From JBBQLG01 sp964251665 (GTDB lineage: Bacteria; Bacteroidota; Bacteroidia; Cytophagales; Spirosomataceae), in contig CAXUKO010000012.1 of assembly GCA_964251665.1 (NCBI GenBank), positions 124,001 to 188,000 on the forward strand: a stretch of 64,000 nucleotides of DNA, written 5' to 3'. Below, one piece after another: positions 17,476 to 26,068 of this stretch. The stretch's first letter is position 1, and the number at the start of each line of letters is the position of its first letter. Under the pieces are notes generated by a model. It ran no database searches. It saw nothing but the letters and a program-made list of their open reading frames with translations, and was not told the DNA's origin. The translations under genes and the position numbers were made by a program.

Positions 17476-18162
17476 CTACGCGGCTCGACTACTCACCGGC
17501 TTGCGGAGTGTGGTCGACCGAACCGGCTTGTTATCGGTCCGGGCTTCGTCGAGAACGGCTTCGGATACCAGACCAAGGTGATTGGCCCGTTTTAGCACGT
17601 ACTCAAACGGCAGGTTGTAATAATTGGCTACTTCGCTGCGGAAGCTGTCGGGGAAGCGGGACAGCTTGATACCGAAGAATTTCCGAACCTCAAGCTCGGG
17701 TAATAAAGCCGCCAGGGCCACACGCTCGGCTTCGGCCAGCAGGGCGGTTCGCGAGGTATATTGGCTGTCAAGGCCAATGGCAGCAGCCAGAATATTCAGG
17801 AACAGATTCTTGTACATACCCGGCAGCTCGGCGGGCAAAATTACCCAACCCTGCTCGCGGAACATGGCCGAAAAGCCGGTTAGACCCGGAACGCCCCGCA
17901 GTTCTCCCGCTACCAGTTCGGCCGGAAACTGCAATCGGGCGTCTTCTTTCTGAAGCCGGAAGACTACCGCTTCGATGGGGCTTTTCTGAAACAGTAAATC
18001 AGCCGGAATCACGCGGGTATCCTCCCACTGATCGGTCAGCTTCACAAACATCGACTCGTTGAAGGGCAGGTTTTCGGCACTGCCCAGACTGACCAGCATC
18101 CGCCGGAACGTGGCCAGAAAGTCAATCTGCAATTGATTGGGAATGGAGCGTCCGCGTTTCAT
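17476..18162 (-). CDS. Hypothetical protein with ImmA/IrrE-like layout but no HEXXH
   Basis: 228 aa from the ATG at 18162; a GTG at 18183 is an alternative. No function is recognised with confidence. The middle (GWVILPAELPGMYKNLFLNILAAAIGL) and C-terminal part (AALLPELEVRKFFGIKLSRFPDSFRSEVANYYNLPFEYVLKRANHLGLV) recall the helical tail of ImmA/IrrE proteins. The protein has a single histidine and no HEXXH zinc site, so it is not an active metallopeptidase of that family. It is monocistronic and ends in a clear terminator at 17365-17397. Confidence 0.5.
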   Translation of the reverse strand: MKRGRSIPNQLQIDFLATFRRMLVSLGSAENLPFNESMFVKLTDQWEDTRVIPADLLFQKSPIEAVVFRLQKEDARLQFPAELVAGELRGVPGLTGFSAMFREQGWVILPAELPGMYKNLFLNILAAAIGLDSQYTSRTALLAEAERVALAALLPELEVRKFFGIKLSRFPDSFRSEVANYYNLPFEYVLKRANHLGLVSEAVLDEARTDNKPVRSTTLRKPVSSRAA

Positions 18163-18285
18163 ATCTGATAGCCGCCAGCTCACAGAACCGGCGTTTAATA
18201 ACCTCGTTAGTTGATTGGAAATGAGAAGTAAAGATACAAATTTCCGGGCTTTTTACATAGCCAACACCCACTTTTTCACGGGCTG

Positions 18286-18915
18286 TTATTTACGCCATTT
18301 CAACGTTTTCAGCAGGTGAAGAATATCCTGCCGGACGTACTGAATAACGGGTTGCAGCGAATCATTGGCAGTAGCCGTATTGAAGTATAAAGCTCCGCGC
18401 AGAAAGTGAGTCGTTGAATCGGTGGTGATAAACTGCACCTGCGACGGTACTTCTCCCTCCAGATCAATCACGCTGGCGGCCAGTCCCGACGGTAGTTTCA
18501 TGTTTTGCTGCTGAATGGAGTAGGCTTTGATGTTGTGCCGGGCGGCCAGTTTGTAGGCATCTTCCAGCATGGCCCGCAGGCGCTTAGTATCATGCAGCAC
18601 GGGCTTGTACGTCAGTTGAACACTGGCGTGGTACTGCGGGTAGTTGATAAAAATCCAGTTCGGTTCGGCGCGGGCAAACGTATCGGGCAGAATCTGTGCG
18701 ATGCGATTGTACTCGAACTGGTATGGATAAGTCGGCGGCAAGGCCGTATATACCGCCGTTGGCAGGTCGATGCGGGGGTATCCTTTCGGTTTGGGTACGT
18801 AATTATCCGAATTAGACCGGTTGCAGGCAGTCAGTAAAACCAAACAAAATACGGGCAGGAATTTAAACACAGTATGGATGAATTGGGGCAGATAGAAAAC
18901 GAAAAAGCCCGGCAT
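18286..18915 (-). CDS. gldD: Gliding motility lipoprotein GldD
   Basis: 209 aa. A signal sequence ends in the lipobox LLTAC, so it is a lipoprotein. After it come YVPKPKGYPRIDLP and the YPYQFEYNRIAQI and WIFINYPQYHASVQLTYKP segments typical of GldD. GldD is required for gliding and for the linked type IX secretion machinery in Bacteroidota. It is not next to other gld genes here (gldA lies at 42180). A 46-bp palindrome (18949-18994) lies 33 nt upstream of its start. Confidence 0.85.
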   Translation of the reverse strand: MPGFFVFYLPQFIHTVFKFLPVFCLVLLTACNRSNSDNYVPKPKGYPRIDLPTAVYTALPPTYPYQFEYNRIAQILPDTFARAEPNWIFINYPQYHASVQLTYKPVLHDTKRLRAMLEDAYKLAARHNIKAYSIQQQNMKLPSGLAASVIDLEGEVPSQVQFITTDSTTHFLRGALYFNTATANDSLQPVIQYVRQDILHLLKTLKWRK

Positions 18916-18948
18916 TTCGTGTCGGACCTCGGAGGGCGGGCTGCAAAG

Positions 18949-18994
18949 ATCATTTTATGAGCCCACGAATTAATTCGTGGGCTCATAAAATGAT
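18949..18994. terminator. Perfect 46-bp palindrome at a gene end
   Basis: 23-nt arms meet at 18971/18972 with no spacer and no mismatch. The palindrome begins at the stop codon of the 18994-19284 gene and lies just upstream of gldD. No T-run follows, so it is hairpin-only; bidirectional termination or mRNA 3' end protection are likely roles. Confidence 0.6.
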
Positions 18995-19284
18995 TACGAG
19001 TTAACCGACTCCAATTCTTCCTGCCGTACGGGCTGGCCGAGCAGCGTCCGAAAGCGGTTGATGTTGAAGGTGGGCTCAAACCAGACCTCACCCAGCACCG
19101 GATGCGCTACCGGTACATCAGGATTCTGAATTTCACTCAACAGCACACCCGTTTCACCATTGGTGTGGCGCTTCACCATCCGTACGGTGTACATCTGGTC
19201 TTCCTTGGGCGTCTGCACGCCGAACTCGGCATAAAAAGCCAGCACCGGCGCGGGAAAGCTGTCATTTACACAAATAATCTCCAT
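18994..19284 (-). CDS. Conserved small hypothetical protein
   Basis: 96 aa from the ATG at 19284; the frame also opens with a TTG at 19299. The sequence (EIICVNDSFP, then VQTPKEDQMYTVRMV, GETGVLLSEIQNP, ending NINRFRTLLG) resembles small uncharacterised Bacteroidota proteins that begin with a VNDSF motif. No catalytic motif or signal peptide is seen. It is probably cytoplasmic. The stop merges with the 46-bp palindrome. Confidence 0.65.
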   Translation of the reverse strand: MEIICVNDSFPAPVLAFYAEFGVQTPKEDQMYTVRMVKRHTNGETGVLLSEIQNPDVPVAHPVLGEVWFEPTFNINRFRTLLGQPVRQEELESVNS

Positions 19285-19380
19285 AGTAGTTTCGCTCAAT
19301 CAACACTTAAGGCTATAAGTTACCTGGTCAACAAAAACGGCTTTGCTTCGGGTTCAACAAGGTTGCTTTTTCGACCTTAC

Positions 19381-20133
19381 TTATCCATTCCGGCGCCTGG
19401 CCCGCGACGCCGGAAAGAGGGTTACCCCAATCTGAACAAATAAATTGTTCGATTTAAACCCGGGCAGGTCACCCACGGTACCATCACCATACCGCCACTT
19501 TTCGCTGCGAATCAGTGGGAACTGGTAGCCAATCCGTGTACCAATCCGAAATTCGTTGTAAAACTTTTTAAGCCAGTAAAACCGATAATCGGCACTGATA
19601 GCTCCCTGTACATTCATGTAAAAGCCCTGTCTCAGGCTAACAGTATTGTAGAATGCCGGGTTAGTCACAACATTGTTGATCGCCAGATTGGCACCGTTCT
19701 GAGGCAAAATCCGCAGCCGGTACCACATGAAATCGTAGCCGAGCGTTGGACCGATTAAAAAACGGCGGGTATTAACCAGGTTGCGGGTCACGGCCGCGCC
19801 TATTCCGTAGCCATAAAAAGTTACCCGCTTGTCGATCTGACTATTAGCCGGGTCTATGTTCTCCGAGTTAACCAACAGAAACCGGGTTTCACTGGTCGTC
19901 TTCTGCGTGGTTCGTACGAACGAAAGCCCGATTGTGTAGAACCGGTTTCCGACGCCGGACGCATCGAGGCCGGTTTGTTGCAACCGCTCCCGAATGTCTC
20001 GGAGACTATTGTTCGTTTGCAGGCTGATATCACTCCAGATACGCAACCCCAGCGGGCTTCGGGTTGAATCCTGAGCGGTAGCCGATAGTGTCAGTAAGGA
20101 CCCACTAATGAGTAAAAGAAGTTGTTTTTTCAC
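19381..20133 (-). CDS. Outer-membrane beta-barrel-like hypothetical protein
   Basis: 250 aa with a good signal peptide (KKQLLLLISGSLLTLSATAQ). The mature part alternates hydrophobic and polar residues, with YGYGIGAAVTRNLVNTRRFLIGPTLGYDFMWYRL and GFYMNVQGAISADYRFYW typical of small porin-like barrels. The last residues are Arg-rich (PASRARRRNG), without the terminal aromatic residue common in barrels. Function is unknown. It is separated from the AIM24-family gene upstream by a terminator. Confidence 0.65.
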   Translation of the reverse strand: MKKQLLLLISGSLLTLSATAQDSTRSPLGLRIWSDISLQTNNSLRDIRERLQQTGLDASGVGNRFYTIGLSFVRTTQKTTSETRFLLVNSENIDPANSQIDKRVTFYGYGIGAAVTRNLVNTRRFLIGPTLGYDFMWYRLRILPQNGANLAINNVVTNPAFYNTVSLRQGFYMNVQGAISADYRFYWLKKFYNEFRIGTRIGYQFPLIRSEKWRYGDGTVGDLPGFKSNNLFVQIGVTLFPASRARRRNG

Positions 20134-20171
20134 CGGTTCAGAAAGTTGAGTGTATAATCACCGAAGTACAC

Positions 20172-20206
20172 AAAAAACCCGTTACCGGCAAACAGTCAGC
20201 AACGGG
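20172..20206 (-). terminator. Terminator of the AIM24-family gene
   Basis: On the minus strand, CCCGTT (20206-20201) pairs with AACGGG (20183-20178) with extra pairs inside, followed by six T at 20177-20172. It lies 24 nt after the stop at 20230. Confidence 0.6.
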
Positions 20207-20229
20207 CCTATGCTAATTTTTTTGATGGA

Positions 20230-21006
20230 TTACTCGAACAGATTACCCAGTTGCCCGAGCACCGAACCGCTCTCTTTGTTGGCATTGCCGCCGTACGGAG
20301 CTAAGCGCTGAATCAGTTTAGAGATCGGCATGGATTGAATCCAGACCCGGCCGGTACCACGCAGGGTGGCCAAGAAAATACCTTCACCCCCAAACACCAT
20401 ACTCCGCAGGTTACCCGCCCGCTGCACGTCAAAGCTAATTTGCGGCTCAAAGGCGACAACGCAGCCGGTATCCACACGCAGGGTTTCGTTGTTAAGCTGC
20501 CGCTCGATCACCACACCACCGGCATGAACAAAGGCCATCCCATCGCCCTGAATCCGCTCCAGAATGAAGCCTTCGCCCCCGAACAGACCAGCCCCAAATT
20601 TCTGGTTAAACTGAATGCTGAGCCGCGTACCAAGGGCCGCGCATAGGAAACCATCTTTCTGCACAATCAGCGTATTACCGTTCATGTGGGCCAGATTGAT
20701 GGGCATGACCGTGCCGGGATACGGAGCCGCAAAGGCGACTTTACGCTTACCGACGCCCCGGTTGGTGAAGTGCGTCATAAACAGCGACTCACCGGCAATA
20801 ACCCGTGAACCAGCCTGCAGCAGTTTACCCAGAAAGCCCTGGTCAGGTTGCGAACCATCGCCCATTTTAGTCTCGAACGTAATGCCATCTTCCATGAACA
20901 GCATCGAACCGGCTTCGGCAATCACCGTTTCATCCGGGTCCAGTTCAATCTCGACAATCTGAATGTCTTCGCCGATAATCTTGTAGTCAATCTCGTGGGA
21001 GGTCAT
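20230..21006 (-). CDS. AIM24 / TIGR00266 family protein
   Basis: 258 aa with no signal peptide. It carries the glycine-rich beta repeats of the AIM24 family: DPDETVIAEAGSMLFMEDGITFETKMGD, FLGKLLQAGSRVIAGESLFMTHFTN, KFGAGLFGGEGFILERIQGDG and RSMVFGGEGIFLATLRGTGRVWIQSMPI. The family is widespread and related to tryptophan-RNA-attenuation-protein-like folds; its bacterial role is unclear. It may share a transcript with the small protein at 21069-21305, 62 nt upstream. Confidence 0.88.
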   Translation of the reverse strand: MTSHEIDYKIIGEDIQIVEIELDPDETVIAEAGSMLFMEDGITFETKMGDGSQPDQGFLGKLLQAGSRVIAGESLFMTHFTNRGVGKRKVAFAAPYPGTVMPINLAHMNGNTLIVQKDGFLCAALGTRLSIQFNQKFGAGLFGGEGFILERIQGDGMAFVHAGGVVIERQLNNETLRVDTGCVVAFEPQISFDVQRAGNLRSMVFGGEGIFLATLRGTGRVWIQSMPISKLIQRLAPYGGNANKESGSVLGQLGNLFE

Positions 21007-21068
21007 GAGGAAAGGGGTTTAGGGTGTTTGTAGAGACGCAAAATATTGCCGCACCGGCGGACCGGCCC

Positions 21069-21305
21069 TTACGATTCTTCCGAATTTTCGTCTTCCGTGC
21101 TGTCTTCGCCTTTCAGCGTTTTGAGATCGTCGCGGTGGCGAAGCTTTTTATCATCCACGGTTTTGTTGAGAAACTGATTAATCTTATCAATTTCAAAACT
21201 GGTCGTGATTTCGCCGAATGAGTTAATCTGAATATCAAATCCCTCGAGTTCCTTGTGGACACGGGGCTTTTCGTTTTCGTCGGTGTTATTCTTTTTCTTG
21301 CTCAT
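21069..21305 (-). CDS. Small charged hypothetical protein
   Basis: 78 aa, very rich in Lys, Glu and Asp. The core (HKELEGFDIQINSFGEITTSFEIDKINQFLNKTVDDKKL) looks conserved; the ends are low-complexity. No membrane segment or signal is present. This type of small protein is common in Cytophagales and has no assigned role. It sits between gltX and the AIM24-family gene on the same strand. Confidence 0.7.
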   Translation of the reverse strand: MSKKKNNTDENEKPRVHKELEGFDIQINSFGEITTSFEIDKINQFLNKTVDDKKLRHRDDLKTLKGEDSTEDENSEES

Positions 21306-21433
21306 GGTCGTTGCTCGTTTTTTACAAACCTATAAGATTTTGGAGGCCGTATAGGTTTAAAAATGTCCGACGTTGTGAACCTACTAAATCTCCCAACGCC
21401 GGACTTATTCGATTTTGTGAGCGGTTAAAAACC

Positions 21434-22969
21434 TTACACCACCGGCAGTTTCAGCGTATCCAGTGCCTGACTGAGTCGTTTCAGCACCTCATCTTTGCCG
21501 ATAATTTCCATTGTCAGCATCAGGTCGGGACCCGCGCCGGAACCAGTAAGGGCCAGGCGCATGGCCTGCATAATTTTGCCCTGTTTAATGCCTGCCTGCT
21601 GCATAGCGTCCGAGAGTGTGTGTTTGATCGCGTCGGCGACAAACTCACCGTCGAAAGCCTGCAACGCATCGCGGAAGGCCGTCACCGCGTTTACCGCATC
21701 GGCGTTCCATTTGGTGGTTGCAATGGTTTCGTCGTAGTCGGTTGGCGTGTAAAAAATCGTTTTTGCTTCGCCAAACAGCTCATGGGCGAAATTCACCCGG
21801 CCCTTCAGCAACGCAGCTATTTTCATGGCTTTGTCCGTCGGGCAATCAAACCCTGCTTCGGTAGCCTGCTGCTGCACTACCGGCGCCAGTACGGCGTCGG
21901 GCTGTTCGCGCAAATACTGGTGATTGAACCAGGTGGCCTTCTGAATATCGAACCGGGCCCCCGCCTTGTGAATACGCTCCAGATCAAAGGTGGCAATCAG
22001 CTCGTCCATCGTGAACAGTTCCTGCTCTGTGCCGGGATTCCAGCCCAGCAGGGCCAGAAAGTTAACGGTAGCTTCGGGCAGGTAGCCATCTTCGCGAAAC
22101 CCACGGGCGACTGTACCCGAAAACGGATCGGTCCACTGAAGCGGGAAAATCGGGAATCCACCCAGATCGGCGTCGCGCTTGCTCAGCTTTCCATTGCCTT
22201 CGGGTTTGAGCAGCAGGGGCAGATGCGCAAATTGCGGCATGGTGCTTTCCCAACCCAGATATCGGTAGAGCAGCACGTGCAGTGGCGCCGAGGGTAACCA
22301 TTCTTCTCCCCGGATCACGTGCGTGATGCCCATGATGTGGTCATCGACCACATTGGCTAAGTGGTATGTCGGTAAGCCGTCGGATTTGAGCAGCACCTTA
22401 TCATCAATTGCCGACGAATGTACTGTCACCCACCCGCGAATGAGGTCGTTCAACCGTACTTCTTCCTTGCGGGGTGTTTTCAGCCGAACGACAAACGGTT
22501 CACCGGCGTCCATTCGGGCTTTTACGTCAGCAGCCGACAGCGTGAGCGAATTTTTCATCTGCATCCGCGTAATGGCGTTGTACTGGGCCGCCGGGGCATT
22601 GGCTTCCTCCAGCCGCTTCCGCATGGCGTCCAGTTCTTCCGCCGTGTCGAACGCATAGTATGCTTTGTCTTCGGCGATGAGCCGGTCGGCTTCGGCCCGG
22701 TAAATGGCTTTGCGCTCCGACTGCCGGTAGGGCGCGTGCGGGCCACCCGGCCCCTGCCCTTCGTCGATCTCGATACCCACCCAGGCGAGGGCTTCGCGGA
22801 TGTAGTCTTCGGCACCGGGCACAAACCGGTTCTGGTCGGTATCTTCAATCCGAAGCAGCATTTTGCCGCCCATTTTTCGGGCAAACAGGTAATTATATAA
22901 AGCCGTACGTACCCCACCAATGTGCAGTGGCCCGGTGGGGCTGGGGGCGAAACGAACGCGAACAGACAT
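21434..22969 (-). CDS. gltX: Glutamate--tRNA ligase
   Basis: 511 aa, usual length for a class I GluRS. The HIGH-type motif appears as PSPTGPLHIGGVRTALYNYLFA at the N-terminus and the KMSKS equivalent as KLSKRDAD near residue 262. It charges tRNA-Glu with glutamate using ATP in the cytoplasm. The C-terminal anticodon-binding part is complete. It is preceded by ridA on the same strand, with an ATTGA-rich inverted repeat in the 127-nt spacer. Confidence 0.97.
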   Translation of the reverse strand: MSVRVRFAPSPTGPLHIGGVRTALYNYLFARKMGGKMLLRIEDTDQNRFVPGAEDYIREALAWVGIEIDEGQGPGGPHAPYRQSERKAIYRAEADRLIAEDKAYYAFDTAEELDAMRKRLEEANAPAAQYNAITRMQMKNSLTLSAADVKARMDAGEPFVVRLKTPRKEEVRLNDLIRGWVTVHSSAIDDKVLLKSDGLPTYHLANVVDDHIMGITHVIRGEEWLPSAPLHVLLYRYLGWESTMPQFAHLPLLLKPEGNGKLSKRDADLGGFPIFPLQWTDPFSGTVARGFREDGYLPEATVNFLALLGWNPGTEQELFTMDELIATFDLERIHKAGARFDIQKATWFNHQYLREQPDAVLAPVVQQQATEAGFDCPTDKAMKIAALLKGRVNFAHELFGEAKTIFYTPTDYDETIATTKWNADAVNAVTAFRDALQAFDGEFVADAIKHTLSDAMQQAGIKQGKIMQAMRLALTGSGAGPDLMLTMEIIGKDEVLKRLSQALDTLKLPVV

Positions 22970-22973
22970 AAAT

Positions 22974-23096
22974 TGAATGATTGAGTGGTTGAGTGGTTGA
23001 ATCGTTGACTTGCCGGATGATTGAATGGGTAGACGAACGGTAATACCGCTACAGTTACTAAGTACTCAATCAGTCAACAAATCAATCATTCCATCC
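22974..23096. repeat. Intergenic inverted repeat built from ATTGA/GTGGTTGA words
   Basis: The left part repeats GATTGAGTGGTTGAGTGGTTGAATC; the right part contains the approximate reverse complement (CTCAATCAGTCAACAAATCAATCATT). It lies between ridA and gltX. Similar short-word hairpins occur at 43140-43233 and 44955-45057. Confidence 0.5.
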
Positions 23097-23465
23097 TTAA
23101 CTAATGGCGATTACCGAGATTTCAACATTGACATCTTTGGGCAGGCGGGCCACTTCCACGGTTTCGCGGGCGGGCGGTTCGGCCGTAAAGAAGCGCCCGT
23201 ACACCTCGTTAATCGCCAAAAAATTATTCATATCCTTGACGAAAATACTTGCTTTTACAACATGGGTATAGGTCATACCGGCCGCTTCGAGAATAGCCCC
23301 GATGTTTTCCATCACCCGCTGCGTTTCGGCCTGGATATCGCCCGCCGGGGCCAGTTCAATGGCTACCTGACCCGATACGAATAACATATTTCCGGCTTTA
23401 ACGGCCTGACTATATGGCCCGATTGGAGCCGGTGCCTGTTCCGTGTAAACGATTTGTTTAGACAT
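23097..23465 (-). CDS. RidA family protein (enamine/imine deaminase)
   Basis: 122 aa from the ATG at 23465, which gives the normal RidA N-terminus (KQIVYTEQAPAPIGPYSQAVKAG). Other family features are LFVSGQVAIELAPAGDIQAETQRVMENI, the conserved KASIFVKDMNNF, and the C-terminal ETVEVARLPKDVNVEISVIA with the key Arg. RidA hydrolyses reactive 2-aminoacrylate and related enamines produced by PLP enzymes, in the cytoplasm. Confidence 0.93.
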   Translation of the reverse strand: MSKQIVYTEQAPAPIGPYSQAVKAGNMLFVSGQVAIELAPAGDIQAETQRVMENIGAILEAAGMTYTHVVKASIFVKDMNNFLAINEVYGRFFTAEPPARETVEVARLPKDVNVEISVIAIS

Positions 23466-23661
23466 GATTCTGCTTGGATTATGGGCGCAAGTTACGGCCA
23501 AATCAGGCGTGTGCGACTATTTGTTGCGGCCTTCTTCGGTGAGCAGCTGTTTGCTAATAAATTGAATCGACACATAGAAATGGCTATTTTGCACCCATCT
23601 ATTCCGAAGTATCGACCCGATTTTGCCTGATTCCTGCCCGAGCCACGACTCGGAGTTTATT

Positions 23662-24786
23662 ATGAGCTGGAAAAATTTCTTCCATCATACCACCGAAGCC
23701 GAAACCCGGTTCGACCGGCTCAAAGCCCGGCTGCGCCACCGACTCGGCTCCGATAAGCCGTACCAGATCGTCTATTACCGGGGATTTGGCAGTCCATCGG
23801 CCGTGTGGCTCAAGGGCCGTGTACTTCGCCAGCGAAACCTGAGTACACCCAGCGATAATGATACATTCTGGAACAACGTTGGGGCCACCTACCGGCGTTT
23901 CAATAGCGACGAAGTGCCGGGTGTAGCCGTCCAGATTGATGCGTTTGGCCGCACGCAAACCGTCGTTACCGATAAGGAGGGCTATTTTGAACTGACATTG
24001 CCCTGCACCGGCCAACTGTCGCCCGGCCGGGCCTGGTTCCCGATTCGCTATTCGCTGCCGGACGTTCGCCAGCCCGATACCGACGCACCGGTCAGCATCG
24101 ACGGGCAGCTCATGATTGCCCCGCCCTATAGCCAGTTCGGCGTTATTTCCGACATCGACGATACCGTGCTGGTGACCGGCGCGACGAGCATTCTGCAAAT
24201 GGCCCGGCTCACCTTTCTGGGCAACGCCTACACGCGGCTGCCATTTGCCGGGGTGGCAGCTTTTTACCGGGCACTCCAGAGCGGTTCGGTCACGACACTG
24301 TTTAACCCGATCTATTACGTATCGAGCAGCCCGTGGAATCTGTATGATCTGCTGGTCGATTTTTTTCGGATTCAGGGTATTCCCAAGGGGCCGATTCTGC
24401 TGCGCGACATTAGTCTGAACATGTCGGCTATTGGTTCCGAATCGCACCGGATACACAAACTCGCGCTGATTCGTACCATCCTGGCTGTTAGCCCGCAGCT
24501 ACCCTTCGTGCTGATTGGCGACAGTGGTCAGCAGGACCCGGAAATTTATGCCCAGATTGTTCGGGAAAATCCCGGCCGCATCAAAGCCATTTACATTCGT
24601 GATGTATCCGAGAACAAACGTGATGCGGCTGTGCAGGCACTGATTCAGGCCACAGCGGCCGACCATGTACCGATGCTGCTCGTACCCGACACGGTAGCTG
24701 CCGCTGAGCACGCAGCCGCCCTCGGTCTGATCGACCCCGACGCCCTGCCCGAAATTCGCATTGGCCGACGCACGGATCTGGACTGA
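23662..24786 (+). CDS. App1 family (DUF2183) phosphatase
   Basis: 374 aa from the ATG at 23662. The N-terminal part is beta-rich (YRGFGSPSAVWLKGRVL). The C-terminal catalytic domain has the HAD-like GVISDIDDTVLVTGAT motif, then YVSSSPWNLYDLLVDFF and GPILLRDI, and later LIGDSGQQDPEIYAQIV. This is the App1/DUF2183 signature, a phosphatidate phosphatase family in yeast; bacterial substrates are unknown. The last codons lie inside a 69-bp inverted repeat (24781-24849). Confidence 0.88.
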   Translation: MSWKNFFHHTTEAETRFDRLKARLRHRLGSDKPYQIVYYRGFGSPSAVWLKGRVLRQRNLSTPSDNDTFWNNVGATYRRFNSDEVPGVAVQIDAFGRTQTVVTDKEGYFELTLPCTGQLSPGRAWFPIRYSLPDVRQPDTDAPVSIDGQLMIAPPYSQFGVISDIDDTVLVTGATSILQMARLTFLGNAYTRLPFAGVAAFYRALQSGSVTTLFNPIYYVSSSPWNLYDLLVDFFRIQGIPKGPILLRDISLNMSAIGSESHRIHKLALIRTILAVSPQLPFVLIGDSGQQDPEIYAQIVRENPGRIKAIYIRDVSENKRDAAVQALIQATAADHVPMLLVPDTVAAAEHAAALGLIDPDALPEIRIGRRTDLD

Positions 24787-24849
24787 TTCAGCGTCTGTTG
24801 TGATGCCATATCTTGAAGATATGGCATCACAACAGACGCTGAATCAGTC
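24781..24849. terminator. 69-bp inverted repeat with perfect 34-nt arms
   Basis: Arms 24781-24814 and 24816-24849 are exact reverse complements around one central base. The left arm begins at the Asp codon before the stop of the phosphatase gene. There is no T-run. It probably acts as the 3' end structure of that mRNA. Ten bases further, 24859-24872 matches 13 of 14 bases of the REP-like word at 8341. Confidence 0.65.
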
Positions 24850-24910
24850 GATCAAGTAGTAACGCAGACGCCAGGCTGCCCTCAATCAACTGACAGACTA
24901 TAAGCTCATA

Positions 24911-25705
24911 ATGTATAAAGAACCCGAACTCCGAACCGTCCAGGTGACGCGTTACGTGACCCCGCTCCGTGAAGGTGGCTCCTTACCGGCCCTTGCCGAA
25001 GCCGACGACGAGTTTTTATACGTGCTGAAGTTTCGGGGAGCCGGACAGGGCCGGAAAGCGCTGATTGCGGAGTTGGTAGCGGGTGAGATTGCCCGTATGC
25101 TCGGCCTGCGGGTACCCGAAATTGTCTTCGCCCAGCTCGACGTTGCCTTTGGCCGTTCAGAGCCGGATGAGGAAATTCAGGATTTGTTAAAGGCCAGCGT
25201 CGGCCTGAACCTCGCCCTACATTACCTGTCCGGTGCCATTACCTTCGACCCGCTGGTAACCACCGTCGATGCCCGGCTGGCTTCGCAGATTGTCTGGCTG
25301 GATTGTTTTGTGACTAATGTAGACCGCACGGCCCGCAACACGAACATGCTGATGTGGCATAAAGAATTATGGCTGATTGACCACGGCGCATCGCTCTACT
25401 TTCATCATTCGGGCCAGCCCTGGCAAGAGCAGGCTGTGCGGCCATTTATGCCCGTTAAAGACCACGTACTGCTGCCCCGCGCCGGCGAACTGGAGTCCGT
25501 CGATGCGGAGTTCCGTCAGCTACTGAACGCGGAACGCCTGCAGGCTATCGTCGCCCTGATCCCGGACGAGTGGCTGATGAATGAAGGGTCGGATGCGTCG
25601 GTCGAGGAACAGCGACAAGTATACGCCCAATTTTTAACGACGCGGCTCGCCCATTCCGAAATTTTTGTCAACGAAGCGAATCATGCCCGAAAAACAGCTA
25701 TTTGA
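24911..25705 (+). CDS. HipA-like kinase domain protein
   Basis: 264 aa. It shows a compact HipA-type kinase pattern: FLYVLKFRGAGQGRKALIAELVAGEIARMLGL (ATP-binding region), LDCFVTNVDRTARNTNMLMW (catalytic NVDR-x4-N), and LWLIDHGASLYF (metal-binding D). Canonical HipA is ~440 aa and phosphorylates a tRNA synthetase; this short form lacks the HipA N-terminal domain. It overlaps the DUF3037 gene by 23 nt, a pairing seen in many bacteria whose purpose is unknown. There is no HipB-like HTH protein. Confidence 0.8.
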   Translation: MYKEPELRTVQVTRYVTPLREGGSLPALAEADDEFLYVLKFRGAGQGRKALIAELVAGEIARMLGLRVPEIVFAQLDVAFGRSEPDEEIQDLLKASVGLNLALHYLSGAITFDPLVTTVDARLASQIVWLDCFVTNVDRTARNTNMLMWHKELWLIDHGASLYFHHSGQPWQEQAVRPFMPVKDHVLLPRAGELESVDAEFRQLLNAERLQAIVALIPDEWLMNEGSDASVEEQRQVYAQFLTTRLAHSEIFVNEANHARKTAI

Positions 25706-26066
25706 ATACGCCGTCATTCGCGTGGTGCCGCGCGTGGAACGCGAAGAATTCATAAATGTGGGCGTAATCCTATTCTGCCCGGCGCAGGGTTTTTTACAAA
25801 CGGTGTACGAACTGGCCGAAGAACGGATTCGGGCCTTTTGCAGCGACCTGGACTGCCGGGAACTGGAGGAACGGCTGCGGGCGTTCGAGCGCATCTGTGC
25901 CGGTCGGGCCGAGGGTGGGCCGATTGGTCAGCTACCGATTGCCGCCCGTTTCCGCTGGCTGACGGCCACCCGCAGTACGGTTGTACAGACCTCGGCAGTG
26001 CATCCAGGCCTGTGTACCGACGCGGAAGAAACATTGACCCGTCTTCACGCCCGGCTTGTATTGTAA
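25683..26066 (+). CDS. DUF3037 domain protein
   Basis: 127 aa from the ATG at 25683, inside the kinase gene's end. DUF3037 pattern: FEYAVIRVVPRVEREEFINVGVILFCP, then a Glu/Arg-rich helix, then FRWLTATRSTVVQTSAVHPGLC. The function is unknown. Strict coupling to the HipA-like kinase suggests a partner, substrate or inhibitor. Its stop is 2 nt from the converging PIN-toxin stop. Confidence 0.85.
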   Translation: MPEKQLFEYAVIRVVPRVEREEFINVGVILFCPAQGFLQTVYELAEERIRAFCSDLDCRELEERLRAFERICAGRAEGGPIGQLPIAARFRWLTATRSTVVQTSAVHPGLCTDAEETLTRLHARLVL

Positions 26067-26068
26067 GA

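Noticed and set aside
21311..22297. 328-codon plus-strand frame opposite gltX
   Set aside because: It is the antisense shadow of the gltX coding sequence; its composition follows the codon pattern of gltX and shows no protein family features.
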